Positions 7,534 to 15,096 of a stretch of DNA of 64,000 bases are shown piece by piece. Source of the stretch: Paenibacillus puerhi. Its GTDB lineage: Bacteria; Bacillota; Bacilli; Paenibacillales; NBRC-103111. The notes under the pieces were generated by a model. It saw only the letters and a list, made by a program, of their open reading frames with translations. It was not told the origin of the DNA and searched no databases. Each line of letters begins with the position of its first letter. The first letter of the stretch is position 1. Made by a program: the position numbers and the translations under genes. The DNA lies in assembly GCF_009846885.1 (NCBI RefSeq), contig NZ_WUWM01000006.1:1-64000 (forward strand). The letters are read 5' to 3'.

Positions 7534-9297
7534 ATGAAGCTATATGTACGACCTTTATTATCCGCATTTTGCGCCCTGTGCTTACTGGGAGCCTCGATCG
7601 GACAGGCTGCTGCCGCAGCCGTACCCGAAGCAACGAATCTGCTGCTTTATCCCGGATCGTCGTCCGTTTATGTGGACGGCTTCAAGACGGAAGCAGCGCT
7701 TCCGCCAATTGAAAGAGAGAGTCGCGTTTACTTGCCGGCTGCGGAGCTGGAGCCATGGCTCGGACTTCCTGTGAACTGGGAGGAAGAGAAGGGAGCCGTG
7801 CAGATTACGACCCCCAAAGCATTTCTGGAGCTAACCCCGGCCGATCAGACCTTATATGTAAATGGTGCGGCACAGCCATGGGGAGAGGAGGCAATGCTTG
7901 AGAGCGACCGGCTATATATCGCATTGGCGTTTCTGGAACGCTACGTTTCCTTCCGCAGCCGCATCGATGAAGAATCCCGTCGTGTGGATCTGAGCTATAT
8001 CCGTAGTTCAACGGATCCTTCGTTGTTTGCGAACGATACGATGCCGAACATGAAGCCGATCGCCAAGTTTGCCGTAGACCGCGAATATTATCGCATCGGC
8101 GAGCCTATCCGCTATATGGACCTTAGCTATGATCCGAAAGGCGGCAAGCTGGAGGATGTAAAATGGACGGGGAATGCCCAAGCTATTTTCGTTCCGGGGC
8201 TGTATAAAGTATCTCTTGAGGTAACCGACAGCCTGGGACAAGTCAGCGAGACGTTCTCCCGCAACATACTCGTGAAGGACCAGCCCTATCTGGATGAATT
8301 CGAGTACCACGTACATCATAAGCCCGTCGGCACTTATGTAAGGGAAGAGGAAGAAGTGCTGAGAGCCTACTTGCGTGGCATCCCTCAGCTCAATCGAAAA
8401 GAGAGGAAGCCGGAGGACCGCCCCTTGCTCGTCAGCGACAGTCCCGAAACCTTCACGGAAAAAGGAATGCTGTACCGGGACAAGGTCAATGGGAAAGGGC
8501 GGCTTTATGCCGATCATGTGAACGGCACCGACCGGAAGATGAAATTCGCCATCATCGCGCATAACCCGGACAATACGCGCAGCGTCACGATCAAGACGAC
8601 TAATCAAGGCGAGGTTTATCCGTCGATCTATGCGAACCTTATCGGCAATGAAGCGACGATTGAATTTCTGCAGGGCGGACAACGCGAAGAGACGATGAGC
8701 CTTCAGCCAGGCGAGTCCGCTTACTACCGAACGATGCCTGACTTTTATCCCGGTCAAGGCGTCAATGTGATGTATGATGTCGAGACGAACGGGGAGGTCG
8801 TGTTCACGTTCGTAGCCATGGAGCAGAAGGATGGGCTGGAGGAGGCCGCTCTATATCCGGCTTTGCCTTACAGCGGCAATGTCCGGGGCACATTCACCGG
8901 CTCCGAGGTGTTGTGGGAGATGGTCGCTTCTTCTGTAAAGGTGCCGACTAGCTTTGCGATCGGCGACGGAACGTCGGATGTGTTTGTCTCAGGCCGAGAC
9001 GCCTTCGAGAAGAAGTCATCGATTAATCTAGGCAATTATGGAGTCGTATACCAGATTCAGATCAAAGCCCCTCCGAGAATGTCCGTGCTCATCCTGCCGC
9101 GCGGCGGCGTGTTTAAAGGACCGTTTAAGGTTGACGGAAAAATCGTGCAAACTCCGCCATCGGGAGTCATGATGGACTATCAGGGCTACACGATTATTGC
9201 GCGGACGAACGGGACGGAGCCGTCGCTGAATTTAGAGTTTTCGCCCGCTGCGGGCTCGGCTTTTCCTATCGACGTTATTTTATACCCGCTAGAGTAG
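7534..9297 (+). CDS. Second secreted copper-amine-oxidase-domain/PKD protein, tandem paralogue
   Basis: This 587-residue protein has a signal peptide ending in an AxA-type site (QAAAAA near residue 30). It repeats the upstream layout: a stalk domain with 'SRVYLPAAELEPWLGLPVNW' (about 60-80), then 'YRIGEPIRYMDLSYDPKGG' and 'PGLYKVSLEVTDSLGQVS' (about 190-245), then a long beta-rich C-terminal part. Shared stretches with the upstream gene make it a clear ancient duplicate, well diverged. Expected location is outside the membrane or in the wall. AAAGGACC precedes the ATG. A strong terminator at 9329 closes the two-gene unit. Function is unknown; both may be structural or sensing exoproteins. Confidence 0.82.
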   Translation: MKLYVRPLLSAFCALCLLGASIGQAAAAAVPEATNLLLYPGSSSVYVDGFKTEAALPPIERESRVYLPAAELEPWLGLPVNWEEEKGAVQITTPKAFLELTPADQTLYVNGAAQPWGEEAMLESDRLYIALAFLERYVSFRSRIDEESRRVDLSYIRSSTDPSLFANDTMPNMKPIAKFAVDREYYRIGEPIRYMDLSYDPKGGKLEDVKWTGNAQAIFVPGLYKVSLEVTDSLGQVSETFSRNILVKDQPYLDEFEYHVHHKPVGTYVREEEEVLRAYLRGIPQLNRKERKPEDRPLLVSDSPETFTEKGMLYRDKVNGKGRLYADHVNGTDRKMKFAIIAHNPDNTRSVTIKTTNQGEVYPSIYANLIGNEATIEFLQGGQREETMSLQPGESAYYRTMPDFYPGQGVNVMYDVETNGEVVFTFVAMEQKDGLEEAALYPALPYSGNVRGTFTGSEVLWEMVASSVKVPTSFAIGDGTSDVFVSGRDAFEKKSSINLGNYGVVYQIQIKAPPRMSVLILPRGGVFKGPFKVDGKIVQTPPSGVMMDYQGYTIIARTNGTEPSLNLEFSPAAGSAFPIDVILYPLE

Positions 9298-9328
9298 AGG
9301 GACTAGCCAGTCTATGATTAAAAGATAC

Positions 9329-9362
9329 GCCAAGCCAGGATATAACCGGCTTGGCTTTTTTT
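9329..9362 (+). terminator. Intrinsic terminator of the paralogous exoprotein pair
   Basis: GCCAAGCC (9329-9336) and GGCTTGGC (9348-9355) form a perfect eight-base stem followed by seven T. Confidence 0.93.
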
Positions 9363-9602
9363 GGATCTTCACGGTCGATGCGAGGTCAGTGAATACTTAA
9401 CATAATAAAATTTATGTCTACTTATTGCATCTATAAAATAAGTAATGTCATTAATGATTAGCTACATTAATTATAAATCATATACAAGATTGCCGATCCA
9501 GCAACTGTATCTGCACCATAGCCACCCTACGGGAATAAGGTGATACTGGGCCCGTGTCAACCATCAGGGCTTAACGAAACGGCAGCGGGGGACGTGTGCG
9601 CT
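9363..9602. other. AT-rich intergenic region without a clear gene
   Basis: This stretch between the terminator and the DUF1796 gene is AT-rich at 9395-9485. It holds several TATAAA/TTAATG-like hexamers but no pair with good promoter spacing. No short ORF with a convincing ribosome binding site was found. Confidence 0.4.
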
Positions 9603-10250
9603 ATGAAATGGAAGGATTGTGTCGGACGATATAACAGCATCATCAGCCTGGGAAACAACTGCCAAGTAGCCCACCAGCTAAACAGACTCGGACTGCGCCA
9701 AGCGGCAGGTCCCCTTGACTGGTTTTCATCGGATTCCACGCCAGGACTGATCCAACTGCTGCAGAATCGGTTTAGAGGGTTGATGGATTTCAAGAGTCTG
9801 CAGCTAGTTGACCGAACGTACGAATGCTACGTAATCAGAGATCAGGTTTACGATATCGTCTCCTACCACGATTTCCCACTCTATCTTGAACGTTGGTGGG
9901 AGGCTTACCCTGCCTTCAAGGAGAAGGTCGACAGGCGTATTCACCGCTTCTGGCATTTGATTCACAACAAACCCGTTCTCTTCATCCGGACCGAAACAAG
10001 TCTGGAGGAGGCCAAGCAGTTGAAGGCGGCGCTGGATACGCTGGTCAAGGGGGGATACCGGCTGCTGATCATGAACCCCTCTCATCCGATGGCCAGGGTT
10101 GTAGATGAAGAGTGGAGCTTGAGAGATGTTTGCTGCGTAACGGTGCCGCGGGGGCAGGACTGGAGAGGCTCAGATGATGCGTGGAACCTTGTCATGAGCG
10201 GCTTTTCTTTGCAGCGGTCGCAAGTTAAGACAAGCCAGTTTTACATGTGA
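9603..10250 (+). CDS. DUF1796 family protein (putative papain-like cysteine peptidase fold)
   Basis: The protein opens with 'SLGNNCQVAHQLNRLGLRQ' and 'GPLDWFSSD', the signature of the DUF1796 family, which is annotated as papain-like cysteine peptidase. The cysteine in 'NNCQ' is the conserved candidate nucleophile. 'YHDFPLY', 'KPVLFIRTE' and a late 'DDAWN' are also family-like. I chose ATG 9603 (215 residues) because GGGGG lies eleven bases upstream and the family N-terminus follows directly. The longer frame from GTG 9540 has its purine run abutting the start. The family occurs in Bacillales, often next to surface or glycan genes; its substrate is unknown. It converges on the cyd operon with only 16 bases between stops. 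Confidence 0.82.
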   Translation: MKWKDCVGRYNSIISLGNNCQVAHQLNRLGLRQAAGPLDWFSSDSTPGLIQLLQNRFRGLMDFKSLQLVDRTYECYVIRDQVYDIVSYHDFPLYLERWWEAYPAFKEKVDRRIHRFWHLIHNKPVLFIRTETSLEEAKQLKAALDTLVKGGYRLLIMNPSHPMARVVDEEWSLRDVCCVTVPRGQDWRGSDDAWNLVMSGFSLQRSQVKTSQFYM

Positions 10251-10266
10251 ATCCTTTCCTGTCGCC

Positions 10267-10362
10267 TTACAGCATATAGCGAATAGCGGATAACAGCATC
10301 AGCACAGCGATCCCGAAGCAAAGCCGCATCAGCCATTTGTCCTGACGGTCGAAGACACTCAT
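10267..10362 (-). CDS. Tiny third subunit of cytochrome bd oxidase (CydS/CydX-like), 31 residues
   Basis: The ATG overlaps the cydB stop codon (ATGA at 10362-10359) and is preceded by AAAGGAGAACC, so it should be translated by coupling. The 31 residues start with a charged segment containing DRQDKW, followed by one membrane helix (about residues 11-30, LMRLCFGIAVLMLLSAIRYM). Cytochrome bd oxidases carry such single-helix peptides (CydX in proteobacteria, CydS in Geobacillus) that stabilise the haem-containing core. Position, size and topology all fit; sequence similarity to named families is not something I can confirm. Confidence 0.7.
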   Translation of the reverse strand: MSVFDRQDKWLMRLCFGIAVLMLLSAIRYML

Positions 10363-11375
10363 GACGGTTCTCCTTTCACATAGCTGGCATTGAAGATAAA
10401 GGTTCGAAGCAGCAGCACAAGAGAAGGGATCAGCAGCAGCAGCCCAGCGACAAACGATACGACCAGCGCCCGACCCATGACGGGATTGGTGAGGCTTCCG
10501 GATAGCGTCAGATACGGGTAAAGCAAATAGGGCAGGTGGGAGGCTCCATACCCGAAGAAGGCAAAAGCAAACTGCAGCATTACCAGCACAAATGCGGTTC
10601 CATAATAGGTACGTCGGCTAATGAGCCAGATAGCCAGGATAAAGCTGAGAAGAGAGAGGCCGAACATCCACCATAACTCGAGCGTGTTCTGAAAATGTTC
10701 CCGGTTATGGTTGCGAAGCGCGATGAAGACAAAGAGACTGGAAATAATCGTGGGAATGGCTCCCCATATCGAGAAAGAGCGCAGCCATTCGCGCGCCTTG
10801 CTGTCCTTCGCACGATCCGCATAATACGTCAGGAAGGTCGAGCTGATGAACAGCACGCTCGATCCGGCTAGCAGAACGACCGCCCAGGAGTAGGCGCTAA
10901 AGAACAGCTCCTCCATCCGTAATTCCACGGTATTCCCCTGAACGGATAAAAATCCGCCCTCCGATATGGTGAATACGGTCGATAATGCGGCGGGTATCAG
11001 CAGGCCCGTGGCGCCATATGCGAACAGATACAGGCTGCTCGACCTGGAGCCGTAATTGGCGAAGGCGTAGAATGAGCCTCGGATGGCAAGCAGAATGAGC
11101 GCTATGCTTCCGGGGATTAGCAGAGCCGTTCCGTAATAATAGGCGGTTTCCGGGAAGAATCCGACAATGCCGATGTAGAAAAAAACGAGAAACACATTGG
11201 TAACCTCCCAGACGGGAGACAAATACCGGGAAATGACAGGCGCGATCACGGTTTCGATACCTAATACTCGGCCGAAATAAGCATAAAATCCAGCCCCGAA
11301 ATCGATGGAGGCCACGATCAAGTATCCGTACAGAAATACCCAAAGCACGGTGATCCCAAGCAGTTCGAGCGACAT
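10359..11375 (-). CDS. cydB: Cytochrome bd quinol oxidase subunit II
   Basis: The 338-residue polytopic membrane protein begins 'LLGITVLWVFLYGYLIVASIDFGAG', the conserved first helix of CydB. It continues with 'LSPVWEVTNVFLVFF', 'IRGSFYAFANYG' and about eight or nine membrane helices. With CydA it forms the oxygen-reducing menaquinol oxidase of the cytoplasmic membrane used at low oxygen or under stress. AGGAGGGA lies six bases before ATG 11375, and the gap to cydA is 11 bases. Its stop overlaps the small-subunit start. No cydCD assembly transporter is seen next to it, unlike the B. subtilis cydABCD operon. Confidence 0.95.
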   Translation of the reverse strand: MSLELLGITVLWVFLYGYLIVASIDFGAGFYAYFGRVLGIETVIAPVISRYLSPVWEVTNVFLVFFYIGIVGFFPETAYYYGTALLIPGSIALILLAIRGSFYAFANYGSRSSSLYLFAYGATGLLIPAALSTVFTISEGGFLSVQGNTVELRMEELFFSAYSWAVVLLAGSSVLFISSTFLTYYADRAKDSKAREWLRSFSIWGAIPTIISSLFVFIALRNHNREHFQNTLELWWMFGLSLLSFILAIWLISRRTYYGTAFVLVMLQFAFAFFGYGASHLPYLLYPYLTLSGSLTNPVMGRALVVSFVAGLLLLIPSLVLLLRTFIFNASYVKGEPS

Positions 11376-11386
11376 GCGGGTCCCTC

Positions 11387-12715
11387 CTATAGGATGATTC
11401 TCCGTTCTTCCAGCTCCAGCTCCGCGGGCTTATTGCGGAACAAACGGCTGAGAACGGATGTGCTGATGATGGCAAGCAGCAAATATAAGGCGGCAAACAT
11501 CCAGAATGTAACGCCGACATGGGGGTGAGTTGTCGCTGCCTCCGACACGCGCATATACCCCCTCAGTATCCATGGCTGCCTGCCAACCTCGGCATAGAAC
11601 CACCCCAGCTCGATCGCGAGCAAGGACAAGGGACCGCCTGCTGTGATGCCATAAAGCATCCAGCGATTATAGGCATTGTACCGCTTCATCCGCATAAGGA
11701 TGAAGAACAGCAGCGGAATGGCCAACAAGTAGAAGCCGATGCCTACCATGGAATCAAACAAATAATGGACATATAGAGGAGGCCAGTCCTCCTTCGGAAA
11801 ATCGTTCAGGCCGATCACGGTTCCGTTCGGATCGTGCGTGGCCAGAAGACTAAGCGCCCATGGGAGATGCAGCGCTCCTGTTATCTCCAGCGTCTCCGGG
11901 TCCAGGCGGCCGCCAATCACGAGAGGAGCCTGGCTCCCGGTTTCAAAATGCCATTCGGCCGCGGCAAGTTTCTCAGGCTGCTCCTCCGCTAGAAAAACGG
12001 CCGAGCTATCGCCGATCCAGATCGTGGCTGCGGCGAGAATCAATCCGGTAGCCATATTGAAACGGATGGATTTCTTGTAATAGTCATGGTTTCGCCTTCT
12101 AAGCAGCGCGAATGCGGCAATCATGGCCAGCAGAAAGGCAGCGGTTAAATAAGCCGAGGACAGCACGTGAGCTACTTTGGAGGGCGTAGCGGGATTGAAC
12201 ATGGCCGCGAGCGGATCGAGATGGGTCAGCTTTCCATCCTCCAGCGTAAAGCCTTGCGGCGTATTCATAAACGCATTGACCATCGTAATAAAAAGCGCGG
12301 AAGCCGATGATCCCAAGATGATCGGAAGCGTCAGCAGCCAATGATAGTAGGGGTTCGAGAACCGGTCCCAGGTATACAGGTAGATCCCGAGGAAAATAGC
12401 TTCAAAGAAAAAGGCGAAGGTTTCTAAAAAGAGCGGCAGCGAGATCACATTACCCGCAAACCGCATGAATTCCGGCCATAACAAACTTAGCTGCAGACCG
12501 ATGCACGTACCGGTCACGACACCGACGGCCACCGTGATGACATAACCCCGAGTCCATCTACGCGCCATAAGCGTGTAGTGGGGATCTTGCTTACGGATTC
12601 CGAGCCATTCGGCAAAGGATATAAAAATGGGCAGACCGACCCCCACTGTGGCGAACACAATATGAAAGGCAAGCGTCATTTCCGTCAAGCCCCGGCTCCA
12701 GTCCAGCGTATTCAA
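11387..12715 (-). CDS. cydA: Cytochrome bd quinol oxidase subunit I
   Basis: The protein carries 'LDWSRGLTEMTLAFHIVFA' at the N-terminus with the haem-ligand histidine. It also has 'TRGYVITVAVGVVTGT', 'AHVLSSAYLTAAFLL' with a second haem histidine, and 'GWFYAEVGRQPWILRGYMR' containing the invariant GRQPW motif. The short quinol loop is of the Gram-positive kind. The start is best placed at TTG 12715-12713, because GGAGGGA (12727-12721) sits five bases upstream and this gives the family's usual N-terminus and 442 residues. A longer frame from 12787 lacks a site. It is the first gene of a cydA-cydB-small-subunit operon. No clear Rex box was recognised upstream. Confidence 0.95.
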   Translation of the reverse strand: MNTLDWSRGLTEMTLAFHIVFATVGVGLPIFISFAEWLGIRKQDPHYTLMARRWTRGYVITVAVGVVTGTCIGLQLSLLWPEFMRFAGNVISLPLFLETFAFFFEAIFLGIYLYTWDRFSNPYYHWLLTLPIILGSSASALFITMVNAFMNTPQGFTLEDGKLTHLDPLAAMFNPATPSKVAHVLSSAYLTAAFLLAMIAAFALLRRRNHDYYKKSIRFNMATGLILAAATIWIGDSSAVFLAEEQPEKLAAAEWHFETGSQAPLVIGGRLDPETLEITGALHLPWALSLLATHDPNGTVIGLNDFPKEDWPPLYVHYLFDSMVGIGFYLLAIPLLFFILMRMKRYNAYNRWMLYGITAGGPLSLLAIELGWFYAEVGRQPWILRGYMRVSEAATTHPHVGVTFWMFAALYLLLAIISTSVLSRLFRNKPAELELEERRIIL

Positions 12716-12981
12716 CTTAATCCCTCCAGCCCAGGAGTTAATGATATCCAACATTTCTCTTGATTTAATATTCCTTCCACCACCCAAATCTATTCAGCTC
12801 CAAATGGTATGAGGAATTCGGGAGAGGAGGGCTTATCGTTATCCGTCGGATAGGTGAACATACGACTGATCTTGACGGTATCTATCCTATGCTGCAATAT
12901 TTAGTATAAAATCCATCTATCATGCAGCATCATCCGAGTGCGATTCGAATGAAGGAAGAATGGGGAAAGAGGAATTTACTC

Positions 12982-14193
12982 ATGGCGACGTGGTTTCTTA
13001 TTATTATCTATTTGGCATTTATCAGCTTGGGGATTCCTGACTCCCTGCTTGGAGCCGCATGGCCAGTCATGCATACTGAATTCGGGGTTTCCTTCGAATC
13101 GGCTGGACTGTTGTCCATGATTACGGCAGGCGGAACAATCCTATCGAGCCTGGCTAGCGGCAGTGTCATCCAAAAATATGGAACAGGCCGAGTTACGTTA
13201 ATCAGCTGCTGCTTGACCGCTTGTGCTTTGCTGGGCTTCTCCCTGTCGCCTTCTCTGTTGTGGCTTGCTGTACTGGCGGTTCCTCTCGGCATCGGGGCCG
13301 GGGCGGTAGATGCCGGGCTCAATCATTTTGTGGCAACTCATTATAAGGCGCATCATATGAACTGGCTGCATTGTTTCTGGGGAGTAGGGGCGACGCTGGG
13401 TCCCATCATCATGTCCACCTACATAGCAGATCAGCAGTCCTGGAGAGACGGTTATTCGGCAGTTGCGATCATCCAATTCAGTTTCGTGATCGTATTGTTA
13501 GTTACTCTTCCGTTGTGGGGGCGGGTTGCCTCCCTTCAGCAGTCCACCCGGAGTTCAACATCTGCCGGGAATACGGATGCAGGCGGAGGATCCAAGGAAG
13601 AGATCAGTACTAAGAATCCGCTACGGATGCGTGGCGTCAAGGCTACCCTCGCGGTGTTTTTATTTTACTGCGGGATTGAATCGACCGTTGGCTTATGGGG
13701 AGCCAGCTATTTAGTCGGGGACAAGCAGGTATCGGCGGAAACAGCGGCGGTCTGGGTTGCTTGCTACTTTGGCGGCATTACAGCAGGCCGGTTTATGACC
13801 GGCTTTGCGACTATGAAGGTAAGCAACCGCGTGTTGATTCGGGCCGGTCAGATTATCATCATAGCCGGGGGATTGCTTCTGTCGCTTCCTCTGCCTGCCG
13901 CGGTATCGCTTATTGGTTTTATTTTTATCGGCCTGGGGCTTGCTCCGATATTCCCTGGTTTGCTTCATGAAACTCCGGCACGGTTCGGCCAAGCGAACTC
14001 GGCCAAGCTTATGGGCTACCAGATGGCCGTGGCTTATACGGGAAGCACCTTTCTTCCCCCAGTATTTGGGGTCTTTGCTTCGCAGACCAGCATCGGCATG
14101 CTGCCGATCGTCGTCTTGATATTTGTCATGGTTATGCTCCTTTGTTCGGAGCGGGTAAACCGGCTCATCGAGCATCGGACATCGGGGGGATAA
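12982..14193 (+). CDS. MFS transporter, fucose-permease-like
   Basis: The protein has about 12 hydrophobic segments split by a polar central loop (about residues 180-215). It opens with 'LAFISLGIPDSLLGAAWPVM', typical of the bacillar FucP-like or YfkF-like major facilitator branch, and has 'GIGAGAVDAGLN' and 'HCFWGVGATLGP' in the N-terminal half. The substrate is not predictable; members include sugar permeases and drug exporters. I prefer ATG 12982 (403 residues), seven bases after AGAGGAA. An in-frame ATG at 12922 has no ribosome binding site and sits only about ten bases after a TATAAA-like -10 element. It is not obviously linked to the synthetase locus. Confidence 0.85.
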   Translation: MATWFLIIIYLAFISLGIPDSLLGAAWPVMHTEFGVSFESAGLLSMITAGGTILSSLASGSVIQKYGTGRVTLISCCLTACALLGFSLSPSLLWLAVLAVPLGIGAGAVDAGLNHFVATHYKAHHMNWLHCFWGVGATLGPIIMSTYIADQQSWRDGYSAVAIIQFSFVIVLLVTLPLWGRVASLQQSTRSSTSAGNTDAGGGSKEEISTKNPLRMRGVKATLAVFLFYCGIESTVGLWGASYLVGDKQVSAETAAVWVACYFGGITAGRFMTGFATMKVSNRVLIRAGQIIIIAGGLLLSLPLPAAVSLIGFIFIGLGLAPIFPGLLHETPARFGQANSAKLMGYQMAVAYTGSTFLPPVFGVFASQTSIGMLPIVVLIFVMVMLLCSERVNRLIEHRTSGG

Positions 14194-14213
14194 TTGCCTC
14201 AGTTCGCGTTGTA

Positions 14214-14248
14214 TTACAAAAATGTAACTTTAAGCAAAAAAATGTAAC
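14214..14248 (+). promoter_or_regulatory. BceR-type operator and repeated half-site upstream of the BceAB-like operon
   Basis: TTACA-AAAA-TGTAA (14214-14227) fits exactly the TnACA-N4-TGTAA inverted repeat described for BceR-like response regulators (consensus recalled from the literature). A second ATGTAAC lies at 14242-14248, exactly 20 bases after the first (14222-14228), that is two helical turns on the same face. A perfect TATAAT follows at 14281-14286 with no recognisable -35, as expected for an activator-dependent promoter. Function is inferred. Confidence 0.65.
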
Positions 14249-14334
14249 GACAACAAATAGATAGAAGACCAGCGAAATCATATAATGAGGAAGACATTTG
14301 AATCAAAACAATGGATGATGGAGTTGAGGCTGTG

Positions 14335-15096
14335 ATGAGAATGGTCGAGGTGTCTGAAGTTACAAAGCAGTACGGCGATACGACTAGCTCTTACCGGGCA
14401 TTAAAAGGAGTAACTCTTGATTTTGACGCCGGTGAATTTGTCGGAATCATGGGGCCCTCGGGCTCAGGAAAAACAACACTATTGAACATTATGTCTACGA
14501 TTGATAGAGCAACCTCGGGTAAGATAAACATTGACGGCATTGATATTACGTTGATCAAGGACAAGGAATTGGCCAAATTCCGCAGAGATACCATAGGATT
14601 TGTATTTCAGGCATTTAATTTGCTTGATAATATGACCATCAGGGATAATATCGCACTTCCGTTAACGTTGAATAATGTAAAGCTCAATGTCATTATGGCT
14701 AAAATGACGGAGTTGACGCAATTGCTTGGTATTTACGAGCAATTGGACAAATATCCGTACGAATTATCCGGAGGGCAAAAACAGCGGGCGGCGATTTGCC
14801 GGGCCTTGATCACATCGCCTAAAGTCATTTTTGCCGATGAACCGACCGGGGCGCTTGATTCGAAATCCTCCTCGGAGGTTCTCGAGTGTTTTAAAAACGT
14901 AAATAGAAAGCTCTCCACAACGATTATCATGGTCACCCATGACGCCGTTGCCGCCAGCTATTGTGATCGGGTCATGTTCCTGAAAGACGGTCGGATACAC
15001 GGACGCTTGGAAAGCGAAGGCAACAAACAAGATTTGTTTAAGAAGGTGCTAGACATGCTCGCCGTCATGGGGGGGACGAGTCATGAATTCGTTTAA
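14335..15096 (+). CDS. BceA-like ABC transporter ATP-binding protein
   Basis: This is a 253-residue nucleotide-binding subunit. It has Walker A GPSGSGKTT (about residue 40), a Q-loop VFQAFNLL, the signature LSGGQKQR, Walker B VIFADEP followed by TGALD, and the switch histidine in MVTHD. Length and the 'MRMVEVSEVTKQYGD' start match BceA/MacB-type ATPases. I chose ATG 14335, five bases after GAGG, over the in-frame ATG 14311. It overlaps the permease gene by 14 bases, implying coupled translation. BceAB-type transporters remove peptide antibiotics from lipid-II-cycle targets and signal to a histidine kinase. Here it most likely gives resistance to the lipopeptide encoded just downstream (inference). 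Confidence 0.92.
   Translation: MRMVEVSEVTKQYGDTTSSYRALKGVTLDFDAGEFVGIMGPSGSGKTTLLNIMSTIDRATSGKINIDGIDITLIKDKELAKFRRDTIGFVFQAFNLLDNMTIRDNIALPLTLNNVKLNVIMAKMTELTQLLGIYEQLDKYPYELSGGQKQRAAICRALITSPKVIFADEPTGALDSKSSSEVLECFKNVNRKLSTTIIMVTHDAVAASYCDRVMFLKDGRIHGRLESEGNKQDLFKKVLDMLAVMGGTSHEFV

Noticed and set aside
9540-9602. Upstream GTG start (9540) for the DUF1796 gene
   Set aside because: Its purine run abuts the codon, and the conserved family N-terminus follows ATG 9603, which has a correctly spaced G-run.
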